From positions 1-15,079 of the forward strand of contig JAFDAT010000033.1 of assembly GCA_019313725.1 (NCBI GenBank): DNA of 15,079 bases, in the 5' to 3' direction. The stretch is from Deltaproteobacteria bacterium (GTDB lineage Bacteria; Desulfobacterota; Desulfobacteria; Desulfobacterales; B30-G6). Position 1 is the first letter of the stretch. Each line of letters starts with the position of its first letter. Positions 7,800-14,846 of the stretch are shown here, piece by piece. A program made the position numbers and the translations under genes. The notes beneath the pieces were generated by a model. The model saw only the letters and a list, made by a program, of their open reading frames with translations, made no database searches and was not told where the DNA came from.

Positions 7800-10145
7800 T
7801 CAAGCCCGTTTCTGTTCAAGGTTGACCTGGCTGGCAGCTTCCAGGTTTATCCCCACGCGAATGGCCTTCAGCCCCCTGACCCCCGGGAGATCCTCCAGAT
7901 CCAGATATTCGATATCCTTGCTAAAACAACCCTGGTGCTGCATGAATCCGATATGCTGTCGGATCTCCGTGCCTTCATTTTGGCGTGAATAAACGACAGC
8001 CAGCCGCCCGGGCTGGGTCAGGCGTTCCCGGGTGCCCCGCACGGTTGCCTTGTCGATTCTCGACTTCACGATTTCATGGCGGATATCATATGCGCCGTCT
8101 ACGTCGAACCGTTTTTCATCATACCGGAAACGAATGGCAATCGGTAACTGGTTCACCAAAATCAGATTGCAGGAATCCAGGGGCACGGCGAGTTTGGGTT
8201 TGACCTTTTCGGCTTCCCTGGCCAGTCCACAGGCCACCATGAATTGCCACAACCTGAGATTCTTGACATGAAAACTGTCGAGGACCCCATCCTTTCTTAG
8301 AGAAGCGCCTACATAAATCAGATAGTCCAGCCCGTCGGTCTGGTGTTTTTCAAAATAATGCGGATAAACGGCCTGTGCACCAGCTTCCTCTTTTTCGAGA
8401 TATGCTGAGAGGTGATCATTGAGTTGGGACACGCTCTTCTCGAATGCCTTGCGCTTGTGATAAACCACCTTGAGGACCGGGTCTAATGCATCGCGGTACT
8501 TGATGACGGCATTGGCAACCTGCGGGTCCAGCCCCACAAGGTCGGAAAAGGTCGGTTCGACTTCCCGGCTCAGAAACTCGCTGACGGATGTTTCGTCATC
8601 CGACGAAAGTCCCTGGCCGATCTCTTCGATGCGGCTGTCAATCCTGTATTGATACTCCTGAAGAAGGGGCCAGGGTCTGACGTTGACAGCCTGGTTCATG
8701 ACGCGGCCCGCCAGACTCAGCTGGTCGATCAGATCGGATTGGATGCTGCGGTTGCGGGCTTCCGAAGAGCCCCGGACATCCGTTTGGGCAAACAGGGGAA
8801 CCACATCCTTAAAAACGATGGGTTCGAGTTCCGACACCTGCCCCATGCGAACACGATCCATATGCCGAATAGCGGCTTCACTGAACCGCCATTCGACGGA
8901 AGCGTGGACCGCCGTGCATTTTTCTTTGATAATAGCCTGCACTGCGTTGTCCATCTCATCCAGTCCCCGCTTCATGGCCAAAGCAAAAAGAGGGGTAATC
9001 TGCTTGATAAGCATCTGGTCAAGCGGCCCCAGATCATTCGGCTTCGGGCTCATGATTTCAAGTGTTCCCAGAACATTGCCCTGATAGTACAGCGGTGAGA
9101 TCAGCATCGAGCGGGCCCCGGTTTCAGCGACATGCCGTTCCGCCGGTGTCGGATGTTCCACTTCCCTGATATCGGGAATACGCAACAGGGACTCTTTTTC
9201 CACGGCTCTCAGCCATACTGAGCCTTGTATGTCGGACAACGGCAGATGGCTGGAGCTGGTGAAGATACAGCTGGCATGGGTTTGTACATTGTCGCTGATG
9301 ACCATTACCTGATCACCCTGGAGCGCCCCCATGCCTACCATAAGATCCGGCCGTCCAAACAGTATTCTAAGATGGTTTTTTACCTTCTTCAGCCCATCCT
9401 GAGAAAAAATAGAGTCTTGATCAATTAGATCGCGTTCCAAAAGGGACAGAAGTTCCGACGCGGTCACATCCACAACCCGGATGACGACAAAACCATACAA
9501 TTCGAATTTCTCCGGTGGCAGATATTGTTTCAGCACTTCTGGGTCGGTCATGTTTTCCAGGATAGCGGCACGGCTCGCTTCATCCAGATCAGGGATTTTA
9601 CCGATGGTCGCCACCTCCACAAAACGCATATCGGGAATCAGCCGGTAATACCTATCCAAGCCGGTTTTCTCATCCGGGACGATACGGATCACCGGCGTTT
9701 CAAACTCATGTTTGATACCGTACACCTTTTCGGCAACCTGGTGGTATGCCCTGAGCAGCCGCCCGCCATCTGAATCACCATAGTCCTCCTTGAAGCGCCC
9801 CTTGATCTCACCGTCTGGGTCGATAAAGCGCCGCTCAAACTCTGGTGAAATATATACCGGCTTGGAATCGTAGGGTGTGAGCGCCCCCATGACTTCACTG
9901 TCCCAGGCGGCCGCCGGAAAAACAACGCTCATCAATGGTGCTATAATATCGCGATATTGATCGATGCGGGATATATCCTCCACGGTCCCTTGAAGGTCCG
10001 GTATTTCTTTGATGCGTCGTTCAAAATCCGCATACATTTCGGCCAGATTGGAACACATTGGTGTTACGCTTTCTTTCCAGAAATTGAGAAGCGGTTCAAG
10101 GCTGAAAGCCGAACGGAATGAATGTCGTGTGTGACCGGTCGTCAT
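7800..10145 (-). CDS. Large GAF-domain protein of unknown function
   Basis: A 781-residue, largely hydrophilic protein without visible signal peptide or membrane helices. A GAF-like sensory fold covers about residues 255-395 (from NHLRILFGRPDLMVGMG to the LISPLYYQGNVLGTLEIM strand pair). It is followed by a conserved-looking block, FKDVVPLFAQTDVRGSSEARN (445-465). The N-terminal 250 and C-terminal 300 residues match nothing I recognise. No histidine-kinase, GGDEF, cyclase or sigma-54 domain is visible, so it is not a standard two-component or cyclic-nucleotide protein. I recall similar GAF proteins of about this length from Bacteroidota, also without function. The start is supported by TAGGAGG eight bases before the ATG. 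It diverges from a small zinc-ribbon gene across a 241-bp region with an operator-like element. Confidence 0.75.
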   Translation of the reverse strand: MTTGHTRHSFRSAFSLEPLLNFWKESVTPMCSNLAEMYADFERRIKEIPDLQGTVEDISRIDQYRDIIAPLMSVVFPAAAWDSEVMGALTPYDSKPVYISPEFERRFIDPDGEIKGRFKEDYGDSDGGRLLRAYHQVAEKVYGIKHEFETPVIRIVPDEKTGLDRYYRLIPDMRFVEVATIGKIPDLDEASRAAILENMTDPEVLKQYLPPEKFELYGFVVIRVVDVTASELLSLLERDLIDQDSIFSQDGLKKVKNHLRILFGRPDLMVGMGALQGDQVMVISDNVQTHASCIFTSSSHLPLSDIQGSVWLRAVEKESLLRIPDIREVEHPTPAERHVAETGARSMLISPLYYQGNVLGTLEIMSPKPNDLGPLDQMLIKQITPLFALAMKRGLDEMDNAVQAIIKEKCTAVHASVEWRFSEAAIRHMDRVRMGQVSELEPIVFKDVVPLFAQTDVRGSSEARNRSIQSDLIDQLSLAGRVMNQAVNVRPWPLLQEYQYRIDSRIEEIGQGLSSDDETSVSEFLSREVEPTFSDLVGLDPQVANAVIKYRDALDPVLKVVYHKRKAFEKSVSQLNDHLSAYLEKEEAGAQAVYPHYFEKHQTDGLDYLIYVGASLRKDGVLDSFHVKNLRLWQFMVACGLAREAEKVKPKLAVPLDSCNLILVNQLPIAIRFRYDEKRFDVDGAYDIRHEIVKSRIDKATVRGTRERLTQPGRLAVVYSRQNEGTEIRQHIGFMQHQGCFSKDIEYLDLEDLPGVRGLKAIRVGINLEAASQVNLEQKRA

Positions 10146-10199
10146 GGGCTGCGCCTCCTAAATGCATGCGGACCTGCAGAATTACGGTATGAGTGAATA

Positions 10200-10230
10200 T
10201 GGTTAATACTTCATCCTAATACTTTAACCA
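10200..10230. promoter_or_regulatory. Operator-like element between the GAF and zinc-ribbon genes
   Basis: A 7-bp inverted repeat, TGGTTAA (10200-10206) and TTAACCA (10224-10230), encloses two direct copies of TAATACTT (10204-10211 and 10217-10224) spaced 13 bases apart. Inverted arms with nested direct repeats suggest a binding site for a dimeric regulator. On the minus strand it overlaps a weak promoter-like pair, TTGCAC and TAAAGT with a 16-base spacer, that would serve the GAF gene. No regulator gene is in the window. Confidence 0.4.
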
Positions 10231-10386
10231 CGAACTGCGTGGGTGCAAGCCGGCTTGTTCCGCCAACAATCGTTTTGCACTTTACCGTTTGCCGTATTTA
10301 TTGTACTCCTGATTTCGCACTGCCGGGCTCGAAGGTTGCCCGCATCAAACATTGATCGAATTCATTATAACCAAACAGGTAATTGC

Positions 10387-10626
10387 ATGACCCTCTGCCC
10401 CCATCAAAATCTCGTGCTGCTCCCCGCTCAGGGAAGGAGGGTCAGGTGCCGTCACTGCCATCTGACCATTGATCCTGAGGAACTCGGCGACAGCCATTGC
10501 CCCGAATGCTACGAGGTTCAGGGTGTAAAGCGAAATGATTTTGAGCGCATTGAAGAATCGCAAAAAACGGTAACGCAATACCGTTGCGAGGACTGCGGCA
10601 TAACGATCAAGAAAAGAATATACTAA
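10387..10626 (+). CDS. Small zinc-ribbon protein
   Basis: A 79-residue protein with metal-binding pairs spread along its length: C4-P-H6, C21-x2-C24, C38-x2-C41 and C67-x2-C70. That is enough ligands for two zinc ribbons or rubredoxin-like knuckles. The frame is open upstream to 10243, but the added residues lack cysteine pairs and read like non-coding sequence, so the ATG directly before TLCPH was preferred; its ribbon begins at residue 4. Only a weak AGGT-like ribosome-binding site precedes it. No catalytic domain is visible, so a structural, adaptor or nucleic-acid-binding role is possible. It ends 15 bases from the end of the convergent AcuA-like gene. Confidence 0.65.
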   Translation: MTLCPHQNLVLLPAQGRRVRCRHCHLTIDPEELGDSHCPECYEVQGVKRNDFERIEESQKTVTQYRCEDCGITIKKRIY

Positions 10627-10656
10627 AAAAGAGGCGTATTTTTAGGGGGATACGCC
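10624..10656 (-). terminator. Rho-independent terminator of the GNAT pair
   Basis: On the minus strand GGCGTAT pairs with ATACGCC across a ten-base loop and is followed by TCTTTTTTAG, a clear T-tract. The stem begins in the last codons of the AcuA-like gene and spans its TAA. Read on the plus strand the stem lacks a following T-run, so it mainly serves the minus strand. It also lies directly after the zinc-ribbon stop. Confidence 0.75.
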
Positions 10657-11292
10657 AAAGCGCAGCCATTTGAATTGATTACGCATATCTTCGGGAATAC
10701 GCTCACCGATCCTGGCCATGAAAATATTCTCCGGTTTCAAACAAATATTGGGCTCGTTGGTCTGAAGCTCCTGAAAACCATGCGGCTCAAAAAGATCGAT
10801 CAGCATCTTACGATAAGCCTGAGCCGTTTTCTCAGCACCATCCAGATCCCATGTCCATGAATAGCCCACAAGGTACAGAATCATATCGTCGACCGTCTCA
10901 TGGGCTACCATCAGGTTCATAATCGCCGCGGCCACGCCCGCCGAGCGCCAGCGCCGGCAGACCTCGATCACCTTGAGTTCCATCATGACACCCGCGCCCA
11001 GGTCAAACCATCGCGCCCCCTCTTCAGGATAATCGAGCACGCCAAACCCGATGATCGTGCCTCCGGGGTCGATGGCCAGCACCACATTTACACCCTCTCT
11101 TACAGCATCCTGCTCGAGGCTTTCTTTCTTGGTATAGAGGGATCTGTACTGGGCATGACGGCCGAATTCCCCGTCAAAGGCATAGCCGTGGATTTCCCCG
11201 GCACGGCAAAACGATCGGATGCGGATATTGCCCGCATTCGTCGACAGTATGATTTCATGCTGAATGGGAGACCATCCGGATTTAGAAATCAC
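10642..11292 (-). CDS. AcuA-like GNAT protein acetyltransferase
   Basis: A 216-residue GNAT-fold protein whose second half resembles Bacillus subtilis AcuA: YSWTWDL then AYRKML (about 144-164), the NEPNICLKPENIFMARIGER block (179-198), and a final WLRF. The acetyl-CoA loop is R116-S-A-G119-V-A121, fitting R/Q-x-x-G-x-G/A. AcuA acetylates a catalytic lysine of acetyl-CoA synthetase and switches it off, so this protein probably modifies an acyl- or acetyl-CoA ligase. The reading frame extends to an ATG at 11394, but that would overlap the upstream gene by 113 bases. The GTG at 11292, preceded by AAGGGG, gives an 11-base overlap and a length close to the 210 residues of AcuA, so it was chosen. 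It is probably translated coupled to the second GNAT and ends at a terminator. Confidence 0.82.
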   Translation of the reverse strand: MISKSGWSPIQHEIILSTNAGNIRIRSFCRAGEIHGYAFDGEFGRHAQYRSLYTKKESLEQDAVREGVNVVLAIDPGGTIIGFGVLDYPEEGARWFDLGAGVMMELKVIEVCRRWRSAGVAAAIMNLMVAHETVDDMILYLVGYSWTWDLDGAEKTAQAYRKMLIDLFEPHGFQELQTNEPNICLKPENIFMARIGERIPEDMRNQFKWLRFGVSP

Positions 11293-11836
11293 TCCACCCC
11301 TTGTGCAGCCGTTTGACCATGATATACATGTCGTGGCGCTCCCCCTGGGGGTCGACGGCATAGTCTTTGAGCTCTGCCCTTTTAAAGAAATCAAATTTCC
11401 GCAACGCTTCTATGGCGGCATCCTCCATACCTGCGATGAGGTCCGCCCGCAACGCCTCCAGACCTTTATCCATAGCTGTCCGAACCAGATCCAGCAGAAT
11501 CCAGGTTCCCAGGCGCTTGTTCCTGAACTCAGGCAACACGATGATACGAAATCGTCCCACATGCTTGGTTGCGCCAAACTCGCGTGTATGCAGACTGCCG
11601 TGCCCTACGATTACGTCGTTGCAGAGAGTGACGATGGAGAACACGCTGTCCGACCCCAGGTTGTCAAACCATCGTTTGATGGTCGATGGCTTCGTGGTGT
11701 CATAACGCATACACCACCGATCGTTTTCGTGTATCGTCTCAAAGAAGTCTGTAAGAAGTGTTTCATCGCCGTCTTCCAGCGGACGGATAACGACCTCCTC
11801 ACAATCTTTCAGCACACACTCTTTGGGATAGCTCAC
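11282..11836 (-). CDS. GNAT family N-acetyltransferase
   Basis: A 184-residue single-domain GNAT. The acetyl-CoA region runs from GRFRIIVLPEFRNKRLGTWILL (94-115 region), where the P-loop is R105-N-K-R-L-G110-T, to a C-terminal acceptor part with ALRKFDFFKRAELKDY. The usual glycine at the fourth P-loop position is replaced by Arg108, which is tolerated in some GNATs but worth noting. It starts at GTG (SYPKECV) with a strong GAGGAGG about nine bases upstream; no closer ATG fits. Its stop overlaps the start of the AcuA-like gene by 11 bases, so the two are made together. The substrate is unknown; a protein lysine is plausible from the pairing with an AcuA-like enzyme, but metabolite acetylation cannot be excluded. 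Confidence 0.8.
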   Translation of the reverse strand: MSYPKECVLKDCEEVVIRPLEDGDETLLTDFFETIHENDRWCMRYDTTKPSTIKRWFDNLGSDSVFSIVTLCNDVIVGHGSLHTREFGATKHVGRFRIIVLPEFRNKRLGTWILLDLVRTAMDKGLEALRADLIAGMEDAAIEALRKFDFFKRAELKDYAVDPQGERHDMYIMVKRLHKGWSDF

Positions 11837-11920
11837 GGTGTCAATCCTCCTCTTCTAATAAATGAAAAGCCTCCCCGCAGCAAGTCGTGGGGTATCATCC
11901 TGTTGGGCCACACCATCCAA

Positions 11921-11958
11921 ATCGCTATCGCTATCGGGATCGCTATCGAAATCGAAAC
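11921..11958. repeat. Degenerate ATCGCT/ATCGAA hexamer run
   Basis: ATCGCT ATCGCT ATCGGG ATCGCT ATCGAA ATCGAA form six imperfect hexamers in tandem. Read on the minus strand this resembles the GATCCC/GATTTC run at 12093-12124, so the two may be inverted members of one dispersed intergenic family. Confidence 0.6.
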
Positions 11959-12092
11959 AAATCCAAATATCAAAGGCTCAAATGCTCCAAACATGAGCCA
12001 TTGGCATGCGCCTCGGTAACCTCGTTTCGATGATTTGAATTTAGGTCATTTGATATTCGTGCATTTTCGTGCCTTGCTGAGCGGGCACCCAG

Positions 12093-12124
12093 AATTCGAT
12101 CCCGATCCCGATCCCGATTTCGAC
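12093..12124. repeat. GATCCC tandem hexamer run
   Basis: Three exact GATCCC units are followed by GATTTC and flanked by TTCGA-type sequence. It shares the GAT-periodic pattern of the run at 11921-11958 in opposite orientation. No coding or regulatory role is visible. Confidence 0.6.
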
Positions 12125-12196
12125 CCCCGTCCTAAATATTATCAACGTTCTCTGTGCACTCTGCACCGTATACCGTACACCCTGGACCTCATACCC

Positions 12197-12286
12197 GGCT
12201 CTATCAGTAAAGAATCCTGGCCCAGAGGACCAGGCATTGCGTTGCCCCTAGAAGGGGCTCTATCACAGAACACATGAGCCAGAGGA
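12197..12286. repeat. Diverged direct duplication
   Basis: GGCTCTATCA occurs at 12197-12206 and again at 12256-12265, and each copy is followed 23-25 bases later by CCAGAGGA (12222-12229 and 12279-12286). The offset is 57-59 bases, suggesting an old tandem duplication now diverged. Confidence 0.45.
12244..12258. repeat. Short GC-rich hairpin
   Basis: GCCCCT-AGA-AGGGGC forms a perfect 6-bp stem with a three-base loop. There is no T-tract on either side, so it is not a typical intrinsic terminator. It lies about 150 bases downstream of oah on the minus strand and could act as a 3' RNA-stabilising structure. Confidence 0.5.
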
Positions 12287-12315
12287 TTCAACATCCTGAA
12301 GTTACCGAAAAATCT

Positions 12316-12342
12316 TGAACATCGAACATTGGACGTTCATCT
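12316..12342. repeat. TGAAC...GTTCA intergenic repeat
   Basis: TGAAC (12316-12320) and GTTCA (12335-12339) bound a run rich in ATCGAAC-type units. It shares GTTCATCT and the ATCGAAC/GTTCGAT unit with the repeat at 3-24. Both copies lie shortly downstream of minus-strand genes. Confidence 0.5.
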
Positions 12343-12404
12343 ATAAAGGACCGGGTTTTATTACTCGAATCCTTGGCCCCCTGGACCCTCGAAGCCTGTC
12401 AGGG

Positions 12405-13547
12405 TCAGTCCTTGGGTTGCCCCATGACCTCCCCGAACATATCCATATCCCAGAGCCTGGACTCGGCAATATTCTGGCGGAATTTGATAAAATCGATGGT
12501 ATCCTGGCCGGTAATTTTTTTGGTGTTGAAGGCTCCGAATCCGAGGAATGCCTCCCCGCCCATATTCGCTGCCAGCCAATGCCGGTTTGCATTTTTGCAG
12601 AGATCCCAGAAATACTTCTTTTTCATGCGAATACCATCAATGCTTTTGATGAGACATCCCGGAAACAGGTTGGCAAACTGCCACACGATCTTGTCCACCT
12701 CTTTGTCCAGCAGCTCGAAATCGGCATGAGCCTGGTGCTCTTTGATCAGGGCACGACCTGCTTTGAGTTCTGCGCCTTTCTTGTACTCCCCGTAAACGAT
12801 CTCCCCGTCGTCAACATAACGATCGGTAACGATCGTGGGGTTACGGACCCATTCCCCGCCGATTTTCAGAACCGGCGCACACTTGCTGATCAGATTTTTG
12901 GCCTTCATCTTGTAGGCAGACCACATTTCACAGGAAACACAGTTCCACATGGCGTCTTCGCTGCTGAGCATCCAGGGCAGGAAATCCGTAGAACCGCCGT
13001 CGGGTGCCGATCCGTGTTTGGGGCCCGCTTGACCGAATATGGCCAGGTCCGAGGCAACCGTCAGGTCGCAGGCCATTCCGATCTCCTGGCCCCCTGCAAC
13101 CCGCATGCCGTTGACCCGGCAGATCACCGGTTTTTTGCAGGCCAGTATGGCGTCCACCATGTGGTTGAACAGTTCCATGTACTGCCCGTACTCATCGGGA
13201 CGCTGGCTGTAGTATTCGCTGTACTCCTTGGTGTTGCCGCCCGTGCAAAACGAATAGGGCCCGGTGGCGGTAAAAATCACGGCAACCACACTCCGGTCCA
13301 GTGAAGAATTCTCGAAGCCGGCAATAACCCCCTTGACCATTTCCGTTGTGTATGAATTGTACTGTTTGGGGTTGTTAAGGCGGATCCAGGCGACGTAAAG
13401 CCCTTCCACCACTTTGCCCTCAGGGTCCAACAGGGGACGCTTTTCAAAAACGACGCACGGCGCATCTGCATCCGTTCCCCAATGCGCATCCGTGTGCAGC
13501 ATGTGATCTTTCAGATTATTGTCTCTGGGCATCCATTCTAAAGCCAT
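12405..13547 (-). CDS. oah: 6-oxocyclohex-1-ene-1-carbonyl-CoA hydrolase (BamA/Oah)
   Basis: A 380-residue crotonase-family enzyme of the benzoyl-CoA pathway. It hydrates and then opens the ring of 6-oxocyclohex-1-ene-1-carbonyl-CoA to yield a linear 3-hydroxypimelyl-CoA. The sequence matches BamA/Oah proteins along its whole length. It has the oxyanion-forming blocks FCTGGNTKEY (about 100-109) and AGGQEIGMACDL (about 151-162), and the GPKHGSAPDGGSTDFLPW segment (175-192 region) characteristic of this hydrolase rather than ordinary enoyl-CoA hydratases. An in-frame GTG lies 18 bases upstream, but the ribosome-binding site AAAGGAG overlaps it and is correctly spaced for the ATG of MALEW, so that start was used. 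The gene follows had by 52 bases and is almost certainly co-transcribed. The same enzyme is called BamA in Geobacter and is the standard marker of anaerobic aromatic degradation. Confidence 0.95.
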   Translation of the reverse strand: MALEWMPRDNNLKDHMLHTDAHWGTDADAPCVVFEKRPLLDPEGKVVEGLYVAWIRLNNPKQYNSYTTEMVKGVIAGFENSSLDRSVVAVIFTATGPYSFCTGGNTKEYSEYYSQRPDEYGQYMELFNHMVDAILACKKPVICRVNGMRVAGGQEIGMACDLTVASDLAIFGQAGPKHGSAPDGGSTDFLPWMLSSEDAMWNCVSCEMWSAYKMKAKNLISKCAPVLKIGGEWVRNPTIVTDRYVDDGEIVYGEYKKGAELKAGRALIKEHQAHADFELLDKEVDKIVWQFANLFPGCLIKSIDGIRMKKKYFWDLCKNANRHWLAANMGGEAFLGFGAFNTKKITGQDTIDFIKFRQNIAESRLWDMDMFGEVMGQPKD

Positions 13548-13599
13548 GGCATTAACTCCTTTCACGATATAACGTTTAATTTCACTGTTTCTCTATTTT

Positions 13600-14703
13600 T
13601 TAAAAGTCCGGTACCAGCACTATACGCTTGTCCGGCGACTTTCGATGTGCTTCATCAAAGGCCTCGGCGATGGTGCTCATGGGCCGGGTCTGCACAAACG
13701 GCGCCAGGTCGATTTTGCCCGTCAGCACCATATTGAGCACCTGGGGATAATACTCCGGCAGGCAGCCCCAGGTCCCGATGATCTCCGCGTCGAAAGCCAT
13801 CAAGCGGCTGATGGAATATTCCACCTTTTGCATGCCATAGCCCACAACGATCAGTTTGCCGGTGAAACTGAGAAGGCTTAAGGCCGTTTCCTGGCCGGGC
13901 TTGCTGCCGGTAACTTCAAAGATCTTCCAGCCGAACCCCGGCAATCCCTTCTGCTTTCTGATCGCCTTTATTTCCTGGGAAACCTCCTTTGAACTTTTGC
14001 CGGCCGCATTGATCGAAAAATCGGCTCCATAGGAAAGGATCTGGCTGAGCCGGTCCGCATCGATATCGACGGCAATCACACACCCTGCCCCGAGCGCTTT
14101 GGCCTCCTGAACCATGTACTGTCCCACACCGCCGACACCGATGACGATGACGTTGTCCCCGATCTCCAGGCCTGCCCTTTTAGCGGCCGGAAATGGTGCT
14201 GTGGCGGCATCGGCCACAACGGAAAGGTGCTCCAGCGGGACATCTCCCCGGTCTTTGATCTCGCACAAATCGATGGACGGTACGGGGATGTGGCTGGAAA
14301 ATCCGCCATAGATACCGATGCTGTTACCGGGCATCTTCTGGGCCAGACAGCGGTTCCCCCTTCCTGTTTTGCACAAATAACATTTGCGGCAGGGCATGAC
14401 TGCCGGGATAAGGACTTCCTTGCCGACCCAGCCTTCATCACCGGCAATGACCGTGCCGGCTATCTCGTGACCGAGGGTAAGCGGCGGTTTGGACACCGTG
14501 GGCACGCCGTCGTAAAAATAGCCCAGGTCCGTGTGACAGACGCCGCAGCCGGCGATTTCCACGAGTACTTCGCCCGGGTTTAAATCAGGCACAGGGAGTT
14601 CCATTTTTTCAAGTTTTCCCGGTGTAACCTCACCCGTCTCCTTGTTTCGCACTGCCGGCTGAACCATTTGCCAGGTCGATATTTTGTCCGGAACTGCTCC
14701 CAT
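13600..14703 (-). CDS. had: 6-hydroxycyclohex-1-ene-1-carbonyl-CoA dehydrogenase (Had/BamQ)
   Basis: A 367-residue zinc-type medium-chain alcohol dehydrogenase that oxidises 6-hydroxycyclohex-1-ene-1-carbonyl-CoA to the 6-oxo compound with NAD+, the step just before Oah. The catalytic zinc region is GVCHTD (C56, H57) with GHE (H79, E80). The structural zinc ligands are C105, C108, C111 and C119. The Rossmann motif is GVGGVG (189-194), and D213 in VIAVDIDAD fits NAD rather than NADP. Length agrees with Thauera Had (about 368). The frame opens 24 bases earlier, but AAGGAGGT sits eight bases before the ATG of MGAVPDK, so that start was chosen. The immediately downstream oah confirms the specific assignment within an otherwise broad family. 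It is read from a promoter in the 317-bp divergent region. Confidence 0.93.
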   Translation of the reverse strand: MGAVPDKISTWQMVQPAVRNKETGEVTPGKLEKMELPVPDLNPGEVLVEIAGCGVCHTDLGYFYDGVPTVSKPPLTLGHEIAGTVIAGDEGWVGKEVLIPAVMPCRKCYLCKTGRGNRCLAQKMPGNSIGIYGGFSSHIPVPSIDLCEIKDRGDVPLEHLSVVADAATAPFPAAKRAGLEIGDNVIVIGVGGVGQYMVQEAKALGAGCVIAVDIDADRLSQILSYGADFSINAAGKSSKEVSQEIKAIRKQKGLPGFGWKIFEVTGSKPGQETALSLLSFTGKLIVVGYGMQKVEYSISRLMAFDAEIIGTWGCLPEYYPQVLNMVLTGKIDLAPFVQTRPMSTIAEAFDEAHRKSPDKRIVLVPDF

Positions 14704-14846
14704 TCTGATTACCTCCTTCATCATCAATTTATAGTTGGATTTTCATTCCTGCCGCCCCGCCGCAACCATGCCATGCATAAGCGCCCTTTCTTCCAGCAGC
14801 ACCGCACAACAGCATTTTCTTCCAATCCGGCAGATATAATTCGGAT

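Larger units (their letters stand above)
11837..12404. other. Gene-free region with decayed repeats
   Basis: This 568-bp stretch lies between the oah stop and the GNAT start. No open frame in it has a ribosome-binding site or protein-like composition. It holds simple 6-bp repeats, a GC-rich hairpin, a diverged direct duplication and a TGAAC...GTTCA inverted repeat, each listed separately. The GNAT pair is probably transcribed from within its left end, but no strong promoter was seen there. Confidence 0.7.

Noticed and set aside
7154..7819. A 221-codon minus-strand frame opposite the DUF362 gene
   Set aside because: The plus strand has the conserved DUF362 blocks and a strong ribosome-binding site; the minus frame has none.
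11264..12019. A 251-codon plus-strand frame opposite the GNAT gene and into the repeat region
   Set aside because: Its end reads through simple hexamer repeats, and the GNAT on the other strand is clear.
11921..12124. A CRISPR array
   Set aside because: The repeats are 6-bp degenerate units without regular spacers, and no cas genes are present.
12315..13304. A 329-codon plus-strand open frame opposite oah
   Set aside because: The minus strand encodes a full-length BamA/Oah with ribosome-binding site; the antisense frame shows no domain.
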